This document shows, piece after piece, positions 8,530 to 15,287 of a stretch of DNA of 64,000 bases. Location: assembly GCF_025376885.1 (NCBI RefSeq), contig NZ_JAHUBR010000003.1:1-64000 (forward strand), read 5' to 3'. How positions within the stretch are numbered: position 1 is the stretch's first letter; each line of letters begins with the position of its first letter. Below the pieces are notes generated by a model, which was given only the letters and a program-made list of their open reading frames with translations, did not search any database and had not been told where the DNA came from. The position numbers and the translations under genes were made by a program. Origin of the DNA: Pseudoruegeria sp. SHC-113 (lineage in GTDB: Bacteria > Pseudomonadota > Alphaproteobacteria > Rhodobacterales > Rhodobacteraceae).

Positions 8530-9446
8530 GCGGCCTCTGACAGATCGTTTGCGAAGAAGGCTTTGAACCGGCTCTTCAGCCGCCCATAGCGCTTATCGCC
8601 CACCATCTCGCGGCAGGCGGCGAAGGCTTCCGCCCCCTGCGGCCAGACCTTCAGATACTTCGGCTTGTGGTAATGCAGGATGCGCGGTGTGGCCTCAGGG
8701 TCATAGTCGGCGTTCTGGATCGTGAGGTTGTAATCGCGCGCGAGCATCTCGAACCCCAATCCCTGCCGCCGGATCGCCACCGGCAGCGAGACCTGATCGA
8801 GGAAGGGGCGCAACCCGTCGAGCTTGGTGTCGAAATCGATCCGCCGGGCGGTGTCGAGCCAGGCCTGCGCAAAGCTCATCCCGCCGGCCCCTTCGCCTTC
8901 GCGGAAACCCACGAGGCCCGCGTTGAAATAGGGCGGCGACCACAGCCGCTGCCCCCGGTGAAACTGCACGCGCTCCTCCGGCACGTCGAGGCCAAAGAGG
9001 CCATAGGCCTTCTTCCAGCGCTTCTCCCCGCCCCATGTCTTGTAGTCTGAGACCATCGCCGCCACGTGGCCCTCCGGCACCAGCCCCTCCACGGCAAGCG
9101 GCGCGACGCAGACCATGTCGGTGTCGAAAAACAGGCTCACGTCGCAATCGCGATCATCGAGCGCGGCGAGCATCTTGTTGCCGTGCGGATAGGGCTCGCG
9201 CCAGATGCCGCCTGCCAGATCCGGCGCGGGCAGCGGGCGAATGGCGACGCCAAGCTCCTTCAGCACCTTGCGCGTGATCGGCCGCACGTCGCCCAGCTTT
9301 TCCTGCGGCACATAGGCGAACAGCGAAAGCGCCTCGCCGTTGTGGTGGCGCAGTGTGGCGGCCAGCGTGATCGCCATCGGCTCGTAAGCGGTGCCGTCCA
9401 TCATGAAGAAGGCGGCGGTGCGCTGGGTCGGGGTGGGGGTGTCCAA
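8526..9446 (-). CDS. GT-A-fold glycosyltransferase-like protein (GT8-like)
   Basis: The 306-residue protein has the layout of a nucleotide-diphospho-sugar transferase. It begins with a beta strand followed by a helix (TAAFFMMDGTAYEPMAITL) and has a metal-binding DTD at residues 108-110 in SLFFDTDMV. An acceptor-side region includes PYFNAGLVGFR. The TTG at 9446 is preferred because GCGGAG precedes it and because the first beta strand would be lost if translation began at the ATG pair near 9404. The frame stays open to 10346, but that extension is antisense to the next gene and is rejected. Its end overlaps the PLA2-like gene by four bases, convergently. Donor and acceptor sugars are unknown. 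Confidence 0.8.
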   Translation of the reverse strand: MDTPTPTQRTAAFFMMDGTAYEPMAITLAATLRHHNGEALSLFAYVPQEKLGDVRPITRKVLKELGVAIRPLPAPDLAGGIWREPYPHGNKMLAALDDRDCDVSLFFDTDMVCVAPLAVEGLVPEGHVAAMVSDYKTWGGEKRWKKAYGLFGLDVPEERVQFHRGQRLWSPPYFNAGLVGFREGEGAGGMSFAQAWLDTARRIDFDTKLDGLRPFLDQVSLPVAIRRQGLGFEMLARDYNLTIQNADYDPEATPRILHYHKPKYLKVWPQGAEAFAACREMVGDKRYGRLKSRFKAFFANDLSEAA

Positions 9447-9653
9447 GGCGGGCTCCGCTGGTGCTGCTCTGCCCGGATTATGGGCGCTGCGGGCGCGCTG
9501 TAAACCGGCAATCGGACAAGAGCCCCGCCGCCCGTGCCCGCCCCGCCACGCTTGCCAGTCGATCCGGTGCGATCCCCGCAATCCCAGTTGCCTTGCGCTC
9601 CGCCGCCCCCTATCGATTGGGGAAAGAGCAGTTCCATGAGAAGGTATTTTCCA

Positions 9654-10460
9654 ATGACCGAACGGCGGCCCGTCGCATCGCTGTGGATTGGCGAGAAACT
9701 CCATTACCTGAACCAGCTGTGCCTCAAGTCGCACGTGATACAGGGCCATCCCACCACGCTTTATTGCACCCACAACGTGGACAACGCGCCCGAAGGCGTG
9801 GAGATCCGCCCCGCGAGCGAGATCATGGAGATCGACATGCGGCTGGTGGAGGATACCTCGGCCTCCTTCCTGTCCAACGTCTTCCGCTACAAGATGATCC
9901 AGAAAACCGGCGCGATCTGGATCGATTGTGATGCCTTCTGCCACCGCCCTTTCCCGGACGAGATGGAATGGGTCTTCGGCGGGCACGGGCTGTCGGGCAA
10001 TCTCAACTGCGGCGTTGTTGGCCTGCCGCAGCAATGTGAACTGATGGACCAGCTGCTGGATTACTATGACAACCTGCCGGACTACCCGGCTTGGTGGAAC
10101 AAGAACCAGCGCAAGAAATACGATCGCCTGCCCGACAAGATGAGCCACGCCGCGCGCATCTACAAAGCCGAGCGCACGGCTTTTGGCCCGCAGGCCTTCA
10201 CGTGGTTTGCCAAGCAGACGGGCGATTTCGAGCGCGCGCTGCCGGTGGATGTGCTCTACCCGGTGCCGTTCCAGCTGAACGACATCTTCTACGATCCCTA
10301 TGGCCGCGTTGAGGGGCATTTCACCGAGAACACGCTCTCGGTGCACCTCTATACCAACGGCACCAAGCCGTGGTGGGAGAAGAACGTGCCGCTGCCCGGC
10401 AGCTACGCCTACCGCATGTGCGAGCAGGTGGGCATCGATCCAAGCAAGGCGCTGCGCTGA
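9654..10460 (+). CDS. Glycosyltransferase-like protein with DXD motif
   Basis: The 268-residue protein resembles the DXD sugar-binding glycosyltransferases. It has a starting strand VASLWIG, a helix and turn with NVFRYKMIQKTG, and then IWIDCDAFC with Asp91 and Asp93 as the likely metal and nucleotide-sugar ligands. The C-terminal part ends in a SVHLYTNGTKPWW segment typical of the family. Two ATG codons compete: 9654, preceded by AGAAGG, and 9636, preceded by AAAGAG. The first residues differ but not the domain. It is directly upstream of the next glycosyltransferase gene and likely forms an operon with it for a surface glycan. Confidence 0.8.
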   Translation: MTERRPVASLWIGEKLHYLNQLCLKSHVIQGHPTTLYCTHNVDNAPEGVEIRPASEIMEIDMRLVEDTSASFLSNVFRYKMIQKTGAIWIDCDAFCHRPFPDEMEWVFGGHGLSGNLNCGVVGLPQQCELMDQLLDYYDNLPDYPAWWNKNQRKKYDRLPDKMSHAARIYKAERTAFGPQAFTWFAKQTGDFERALPVDVLYPVPFQLNDIFYDPYGRVEGHFTENTLSVHLYTNGTKPWWEKNVPLPGSYAYRMCEQVGIDPSKALR

Positions 10461-12289
10461 AGCGGCAGCGGGAGGCTGAGGCCATCGACCTGAAGAAGCA
10501 CAAGAGCCCGCACGGCACCGTTCTGGCGGTGTCGATGATGAAGGATGAAGCCCCGTTCCTGCTGGAATGGTTCGCCCACCACCTTGCCGTGGGCTTCACC
10601 GACATCCTCGTCTACACCAACGATTGCACCGACGGGACCGATGATATGCTGATCCGGCTCGAAGAGCTGGGGCTGGGCTATCACCGCCGCAACGACATCC
10701 CCGAAGGCATCAAGCCGCAGCCCTCCGCGCTGAAATACGCGCAGCAGGAGCCGGTGGTGCAGGCGGCGGATTGGGTGCTGGTGTTTGACGCCGATGAATT
10801 CCTTTGCATCCGCTACGGCGATGGCACGCTGGATGACATGATCACCGCCGCTGGGGATGCCAACGGCATCGTCATCACCTGGCGCACCTTTGGCTCGGGC
10901 CATGTGGTCGACTGGAGCCGCGATCCCGTCACCGAGCAGTATCTCTATGCCGCGCCCGCCAATTGGAACAAAGGCTGGGGCGTGAAGACGCTGTTCAAGT
11001 TTGACCCTGAGTACTGGAAGCTCGGCATCCACCGGCCGTCGATCAAGAACAAGCACCTTGAGGACGGTTTTCCCGATACGGTGAAATGGCTCAACGGCTC
11101 CGGTAAGCCGATGGAGGAGTATTTCAAGTTCCGCGGCTGGCGCTCGATCCGGCGCACGGTGGGCTACGAGTGGGCGCAGATGAACCACTACGCGGTGAAA
11201 TCGGTGGATTCCTACGCCGTGCGCAAGCTGCGCGGCAACGTGAACAACAAGAAAGACAAGTACAACTCCGACTATTGGGCGCTGCAGAACCGCAACGAGA
11301 CGCGCGATGAAACCATCCTGCGCCACAGCGCGAAGCGGGCGGAGATCATGGCCGAGCTGCTGAAGGATCCGGTTCTGAGCAAGCTGCACTATGCCGCCCT
11401 TGAACGGGTGGAAGCCAAGCTTGATGAGTACCGCCAGACCGACGCCTATAAGGAGATGGTGAAAGGGCTGGAGGAGGCCTCCAAGATCCCGATCACGCAG
11501 GTGTCGGCCAAGCCGCCCAAGGCGCGCGATCCGGAAAAGATCGCCGCGCTGATGAGCGACGTGGAGGAGAAATCCGGTAAGAAAGCCAAGGAGAAACGCG
11601 CCAAGGACAAGGCGGAGGGCATCGTGGATCGCGGCCCGTCCGAGCCGCTCTATGCGCCGTTTCCGATTGACCGCAGCGTCGAGATCCCGATCGAGCGCGT
11701 GGAGAACCACGAGGTGATGCTGGCGGTGGATGCGCGGGTGATGAACCCGGATGCGCTGGAGGCGGCAGCGGCGGGCAAGTTCGACCGCAAGGCTGCCCGT
11801 TGGACCCCGCGCCTGATCCCGGAAGACGCGAAACGCGTGCTCAACATCGGCTCGGGTATCGGCTTTATCCCGGTGCATATCTGCAAATGCTTCCCCGAAG
11901 TGCAGGTGCTGGCGCAGGAAAACCGGGCCGATCTCTGCGAGATCGCGCGTGAAGTGGCGGCGGAGAACGGGTTTGACGGTGATGCGCGTCTGCAGATCAC
12001 CGGCGATGCGCTCTTTGCCTCTGCCGACAAGGGCGGCGCGGCCACCGGGCTGGCGGGGCTTCTGGACAGCTTCAAACCGGATGTGCTGCGTGTGGACGAC
12101 GAGGCGCTCACGGCCGAGGTTCTGGCCGCCGCGCCGCTGGCTGCCCTGCGCCGGGTGATCCTCTCCGATGGCGTGTTGAGCCGCTACCGCAAACAGGAAA
12201 CGGCGGTGGCCAAGGCGATCATGGGGCAGAGGTTCACGGAAGTGGAAGAGCTGGCCACAAGCGGCGCACGGGTGTTTGACCGCGCCTAG
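10418..12289 (+). CDS. Glycosyltransferase (GT2/GT92-like) fused to a methyltransferase-like domain
   Basis: The N-terminal half is a GT-A domain: VSMMKDEAPFLLEWFAHHLA, YTNDCTDGTDDML and FDADEF, with Asp124 and Asp126 as DXD. A lysine-rich linker (residues about 375-410) leads to a domain with a Rossmann-type motif LNIGSGIGFIP near residue 475 and a C-terminal ILSDGVLSRY strand region, like SAM-dependent FkbM-type enzymes. The start is uncertain. GTG at 10418 overlaps the previous gene. However, the homology-like sequence begins about residue 14, where a CTG at 10457 overlaps the upstream TGA as CTGA behind AAGG, so a non-canonical coupled start is possible. Likely role: cell-surface polysaccharide or glycoprotein modification. 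Confidence 0.8.
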   Translation: MRAGGHRSKQGAALKRQREAEAIDLKKHKSPHGTVLAVSMMKDEAPFLLEWFAHHLAVGFTDILVYTNDCTDGTDDMLIRLEELGLGYHRRNDIPEGIKPQPSALKYAQQEPVVQAADWVLVFDADEFLCIRYGDGTLDDMITAAGDANGIVITWRTFGSGHVVDWSRDPVTEQYLYAAPANWNKGWGVKTLFKFDPEYWKLGIHRPSIKNKHLEDGFPDTVKWLNGSGKPMEEYFKFRGWRSIRRTVGYEWAQMNHYAVKSVDSYAVRKLRGNVNNKKDKYNSDYWALQNRNETRDETILRHSAKRAEIMAELLKDPVLSKLHYAALERVEAKLDEYRQTDAYKEMVKGLEEASKIPITQVSAKPPKARDPEKIAALMSDVEEKSGKKAKEKRAKDKAEGIVDRGPSEPLYAPFPIDRSVEIPIERVENHEVMLAVDARVMNPDALEAAAAGKFDRKAARWTPRLIPEDAKRVLNIGSGIGFIPVHICKCFPEVQVLAQENRADLCEIAREVAAENGFDGDARLQITGDALFASADKGGAATGLAGLLDSFKPDVLRVDDEALTAEVLAAAPLAALRRVILSDGVLSRYRKQETAVAKAIMGQRFTEVEELATSGARVFDRA

Positions 12290-12352
12290 GGCGTTGATTT
12301 TATTCCTGTCTCGGCTAGGCTTTTGCAGGTTATTCCCCACGGAGGCCCAACC

Positions 12353-12607
12353 ATGCCCACGAAAGCGGAACTGGAAGCGGAATTGGAAAAGCTGAGGGCG
12401 GAGCTCTCGGCGGCCAAGGATCAGATTGCCGACGCGGCCCAAGCGGCGGCCGAGGATGAGCCGGAAGGCATCGTGGAGCATCTCAAGCATGATGGCGAGG
12501 CGCTGATCTCGGAATTCGTGAAAGAGATCGAGGATCTGTCCGCCAACCGCCCGGTGCTCACGGTGGTCGGGGCCTTCTGCCTCGGCCTTCTGCTGGCCAA
12601 ACGATAG
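12353..12607 (+). CDS. Small YqjD/ElaB-like membrane-anchored protein
   Basis: This 84-residue protein has an amphipathic, coiled-coil-like N-terminal half (ELEAELEKLRAELSAAKDQI), an acidic middle and a C-terminal membrane segment (VLTVVGAFCLGLLLA). That is the architecture of the DUF883 YqjD/ElaB family, C-tail-anchored inner-membrane proteins reported to bind ribosomes in E. coli. A clear GGAGG lies upstream of the ATG. Ten bases downstream starts a second small membrane protein that resembles YqjE, and the yqjD-yqjE pairing supports the assignment. A role in stationary phase is family knowledge, not seen here. Confidence 0.75.
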   Translation: MPTKAELEAELEKLRAELSAAKDQIADAAQAAAEDEPEGIVEHLKHDGEALISEFVKEIEDLSANRPVLTVVGAFCLGLLLAKR

Positions 12608-12616
12608 GAGAGGCCG

Positions 12617-13081
12617 ATGAAACGCGTGGTTCGCAACCTGACGATCATCCTGCGCTGCGAGAGCCTGATTGCCCAGAGGCGGCTGGCCGTGGCGCGCAAA
12701 CAGATCGCTTTCATCGCCTTCGCCGGGCTGGTGGCCGTGCTTGGCCTCGTGATGCTCAACGTGGCCGCCTATCAGGCGCTGGCCGCGAGCCTTGGCGCGC
12801 CGCTGGCGGCCCTTCTGGTGGCCATCGGGAATTTCATCCTTGCCGGGATCCTCGCCATGCTGGCGGGCCGGGAAAACGCGGAAGCCGAGGTAGCGGCTGT
12901 CTCGGAGGTGCGGGATATGGCGGTGGCCGATCTGGAGGCCGAGCTGGAACTGGCACAGGCCGAGGTTCAGGCGGTTGTCGGCGACCTGCGTCGCATCGGG
13001 CGCGATCCGCTGGGCGCGGCCAGCGGGCTGGCAATGCCGCTCCTGGCGGCATTGCTCAAACATCTCGGGAAATCGAAGTAG
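12617..13081 (+). CDS. YqjE/holin-X-like membrane protein
   Basis: The 154-residue protein has two strong membrane segments (about 32-58 and 64-84) flanked by a basic N terminus and a C-terminal helix rich in Glu and Ala with heptad character (VADLEAELELAQAEVQAVV). This matches the YqjE or phage-holin-X-like family. It follows the YqjD-like gene by ten bases with AGGAGAGG before its ATG, so the pair is an operon. The name holin is historical and there is no sign of a prophage here. The function is unknown. Confidence 0.72.
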   Translation: MKRVVRNLTIILRCESLIAQRRLAVARKQIAFIAFAGLVAVLGLVMLNVAAYQALAASLGAPLAALLVAIGNFILAGILAMLAGRENAEAEVAAVSEVRDMAVADLEAELELAQAEVQAVVGDLRRIGRDPLGAASGLAMPLLAALLKHLGKSK

Positions 13082-13087
13082 GCGGGC

Positions 13088-13573
13088 TTATTCGGCCTCG
13101 TCCATCTTCGACGCGTTCAGCATCGCATAACGCTCGGCACCGATGCGCTCGTGCAGATCGAGTTGCGTTTCGAGGAAGTCGATATGGCCTTCCTCATCGC
13201 CCAGAAGCTCCTCAAACAGCTGCTGGGAGATGTAATCACCCACCGAGTTGCAGTAAGCGCGGGCCTCGGAATAGAGCGCGCGGGCCTCGTGCTCGGCGGC
13301 CAGATCGCACTCCAGCGTTTCTTTCGGCGTCTGGCCGATGCGCAGCGGATCGAGCTTTTGCAGGTTCGGGTGGCCTTCCAGCAGCAGGATGCGGGCGATC
13401 AGCTTGTCCGCGTGGTTCATCTCCTCGATGCTTTCCTCGCGGGATTTCTTGGCCATATGGCCAAGGCCCCAATCTTCCTGCAGGCGGTAATGCAGCCAGT
13501 ACTGGCTAACGGCCGTCAGCTCGCTTCGCAGGGCCTTGTTGAGATACTCAATAACCTTTGTATCGCCTTTCAT
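13088..13573 (-). CDS. bfr: Bacterioferritin
   Basis: The 161-residue protein matches Bfr from [18 protein letters not shown] to the C terminus. The ferroxidase-site ligands are in place: Glu in RSELTA, the E-x2-H pair in EEMNHADKL, Glu in [10 protein letters not shown], and E-x2-H in [11 protein letters not shown] conserved Met near residue 53 would bind heme between subunits. The 24-mer stores iron in the cytosol. The ATG at 13573 follows AAGGA; a TTG six bases upstream is less likely. The 5' end overlaps the end of bfd by 26 bases, so the two are co-transcribed with bfd first. Confidence 0.96.
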   Translation of the reverse strand: MKGDTKVIEYLNKALRSELTAVSQYWLHYRLQEDWGLGHMAKKSREESIEEMNHADKLIARILLLEGHPNLQKLDPLRIGQTPKETLECDLAAEHEARALYSEARAYCNSVGDYISQQLFEELLGDEEGHIDFLETQLDLHERIGAERYAMLNASKMDEAE

Positions 13574-13814
13574 CCTCAATTCCTTTGCTGCGCGCAGGCC
13601 TCAGCCCGCGCAAAATGGCTGGTACCTCACAATTAGCATTCTTTCGCATGTGAGACAGGAAAAGCGGCATGCACCCGCCGCAATCGGCGGATTTCCCGAG
13701 GGCGTGGTAGATCTTGCCGGGCGTGATGACGGTGTCTGCGTCGGCGGCGCGCATCCAGTCGATGGCGGCGTCGATGTCCTCGTGGGTGATGTTCTGGCAG
13801 TGGCAGATGATCAT
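13548..13814 (-). CDS. bfd: Bacterioferritin-associated ferredoxin (BFD-like [2Fe-2S] protein)
   Basis: The 88-residue protein begins [15 protein letters not shown] and contains CGGCMPLF, giving the C-x-C and C-x2-C ligands of the BFD-type [2Fe-2S] domain. Bfd binds bacterioferritin and passes electrons to its heme so that stored iron can be released. The gene precedes bfr and overlaps it by 26 bases. The C-terminal tail of about 25 residues beyond the cluster domain is basic and not conserved in the family as I know it. Iron-dependent regulation is likely, but no operator was identified. Confidence 0.92.
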   Translation of the reverse strand: MIICHCQNITHEDIDAAIDWMRAADADTVITPGKIYHALGKSADCGGCMPLFLSHMRKNANCEVPAILRGLRPARSKGIEDERRYKGY

Positions 13815-13859
13815 GGCGGCGGCTGTGACTATCGTTTCAGGCTTTGGCGGTGCGCGGGG

Positions 13860-14039
13860 TCACTTTGTGAGGATCAGCTTTCCCTGCCGGGTGATGCGCA
13901 GGGTGTAGACCTGATCGTTGAGCTTGATATGGGCCAGCGAGCCCTCGCCAACGATCTGGCGCACATCGTGCAGGGGAATTTCGGCCTCGCTGGTCGCGGC
14001 GCGGGCAGAGGCGAAGAGCTTGGGGCGGTCGTGCATCAT
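13860..14039 (-). CDS. hemP: Hemin uptake protein HemP
   Basis: This 59-residue protein ends in YTLRITRQGKLILTK, the conserved C terminus of HemP, and has the usual short variable N terminus (MMHDRPKLFASARAA). It is easy to miss because of its size. HemP is associated with heme-iron uptake; in some bacteria it also acts as a transcriptional activator of heme uptake genes. The start overlaps the end of an upstream 55-codon frame as ATGATG. It lies just upstream of bfd-bfr on the same strand, so this is an iron-related cluster. No TonB receptor gene is in the window. Confidence 0.9.
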   Translation of the reverse strand: MMHDRPKLFASARAATSEAEIPLHDVRQIVGEGSLAHIKLNDQVYTLRITRQGKLILTK

Positions 14040-14203
14040 TTGCGGGTCACTCCGGTGTCGAAACGGTCCATCAGGCGCTCGGCGCTGAAATCGCCGGGCA
14101 GGGCGAACTGCAGAACAAAGGAGAGGATATCGTCTCGGCTGGCCTGCGCATGCTGGCGCTCGGCGGTGCCGTCCCGATTGGGCTGGGGAGAAGGGATGAG
14201 CAT
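14036..14203 (-). CDS. Small hypothetical protein upstream of hemP
   Basis: This 55-codon frame starts at an ATG preceded by AGGA at six bases. Its stop TGA overlaps the ATGATG start of hemP, so the two would be translationally coupled. The product is hydrophilic at the N terminus (LIPSPQPNRDGTAERQHAQ), with a short hydrophobic patch (ILSFVLQFALPG) and an acidic-basic tail. No domain is recognised. Support comes from spacing, the ribosome binding site and the overlap, not homology. A longer in-frame version from 14302 lacks a good ribosome binding site. Confidence 0.5.
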   Translation of the reverse strand: MLIPSPQPNRDGTAERQHAQASRDDILSFVLQFALPGDFSAERLMDRFDTGVTRK

Positions 14204-14467
14204 CGGCTGTCCTGCTGTTCTGTTCGCGGTGTCGGGCTGGCCCGCCAGAGGGGAGGGTTGGCTGATGAGTCTATTCCTGACAAAAATACTTTGCGGAGTC
14301 AATATGCCTGATAAAAAGCGTTGGCCATTTCCCGCCGGGCAGCTGGGGTACAGGAAAACCGGCTATTTTCTGTGCGCTTCTGACCTGTGGCGCGAGGGGT
14401 GCTCCAAACCGAGCCTGCGGGCCCCCATATGAACAACAGCGACACCAGTGCAAAAGGAGCCGGAGCG

Positions 14468-14797
14468 ATGCGCTTCCGTGATCTTGCAGAACGTCAGATT
14501 CAGAAAGCCCGTGCGGAAGGCCAGCTTGACGGCCTCGCAGGCGAGGGGCAGCCCTTGCCGTCGCGTGCAGGCGAGGACGTTGCCACAGCAGCCGGCTTTC
14601 GCGTGATGGCCGAGGCTGGCGCCCTGCCGCGGGAGATCACGCTCAGGAAAGAGGTGGACGCGCAGCGCAAGGCTCTCGTTGCGCTGGGCAGCGATCAGCC
14701 GGAGGCACGGCGCACAGCACTGGCCCGGCTGGCCGATCTGGAGCTGCGCCTTGCCATCGAGCAGGAAGCGCGGCGGAAATTCTACGCCACCCAATGA
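14468..14797 (+). CDS. DUF1992 (DnaJ-C28-like) family protein
   Basis: The 109-residue protein begins MRFRDLAERQIQKARAEG and continues with LDGLAGEGQPLP, the hallmark of the DUF1992 domain that is also found in eukaryotic DNAJC28. The rest is helical and charged. There is no J-domain, so a co-chaperone role is only suggested by the family name. AAGGAG eight bases before the ATG at 14468 supports this start over an in-frame ATG at 14429. It stands alone between the iron cluster and the universal stress protein gene. The function is unknown. Confidence 0.85.
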   Translation: MRFRDLAERQIQKARAEGQLDGLAGEGQPLPSRAGEDVATAAGFRVMAEAGALPREITLRKEVDAQRKALVALGSDQPEARRTALARLADLELRLAIEQEARRKFYATQ

Positions 14798-14827
14798 AAA
14801 ACCCGCCAACCGTGTCCGGCTGGCGGG
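14797..14827 (-). terminator. Terminator of the TRAP/usp transcript
   Basis: CCCGCCA (14802-14808) and TGGCGGG (14821-14827) pair as a stem. Read on the minus strand the stem is followed by TTTTT. It sits about 25 bases after the usp stop codon and also ends at the stop of the convergent DUF1992 gene. Confidence 0.8.
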
Positions 14828-14852
14828 CGTGTTTCGCGTCTGGGCTGCGCGC

Positions 14853-15287
14853 TCAGGTGCGCACGACGTAGACCGAGCATTTCGCGTGGCGCACCACGCG
14901 CGCTGCGTTGGGGCCGAGCAGGTAATCCTGCAGCTCGGGCTGGTGCGCGCCGATCACGATCAGATCGCTGTCGGCCTTTTTCGCCGCATCGAGGATGTGC
15001 TCATAAGCCTTGCCCGTGGAGACGAGGTGCCGGACGCCCGCATCCATTTCCTCGCCGATGGTCTCGGCGGTGAAACGGTGCAGGGCCTCTTTCGTCTGGG
15101 CCACGGCCTTTTCGTGGAAGCCCTGCTGGAAGAAGGAGCCCACCAGCGAGGAGCCGTAATCCGGCAGCACGGTGATCACGTCCAGCCGCGCGCCATCAAG
15201 GGCGGCGAGCCGGGCGGCGGTTTCGAGCACCGGCACTTCCGCTTCGGGGCGGTTCATATCGATGGCGCAGAGGATGGACTTGCTCAT
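14853..15287 (-). CDS. Universal stress protein (UspA family), TRAP-linked
   Basis: The 144-residue cytosolic protein has the UspA fold, from SKSILCAIDMNRPEAE to the C-terminal strand SVYVVRT. The ATP-binding motif appears as VIGAHQPELQDYLLGPNAAR. Compared with the usual G-x2-G-x9-G-S/T pattern the second glycine is replaced, so nucleotide binding may be altered. The start overlaps the stop of the TRAP permease gene as ATGA, which places it in the TRAP operon. Usp proteins encoded with TRAP transporters, such as TeaD of the ectoine system TeaABC, are known to modulate uptake, and a similar role is inferred here. Confidence 0.9.
   Translation of the reverse strand: MSKSILCAIDMNRPEAEVPVLETAARLAALDGARLDVITVLPDYGSSLVGSFFQQGFHEKAVAQTKEALHRFTAETIGEEMDAGVRHLVSTGKAYEHILDAAKKADSDLIVIGAHQPELQDYLLGPNAARVVRHAKCSVYVVRT

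Noticed and set aside
9447-10346. N-terminal extension of the minus-strand glycosyltransferase
   Set aside because: The frame stays open by chance opposite the next glycosyltransferase gene. The TTG at 9446 with GCGGAG and the first beta strand define the real start.
10409-13063. 884-codon open frame on the minus strand
   Set aside because: It lies antisense to the glycosyltransferase fusion and the two YqjD/YqjE-like genes. Its product is rich in His, Arg, Gly and Gln, as expected from a shadow of G+C-rich genes.
12353-13081. Prophage lysis genes because of the holin-like protein
   Set aside because: The pair matches the YqjD/YqjE type and there are no phage structural, integrase or endolysin genes nearby.
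14204-14330. Iron-responsive operator upstream of hemP
   Set aside because: I looked for an ICE box or an IRO box of the form TGA-N9-TCA and found no convincing match, so no site is claimed.
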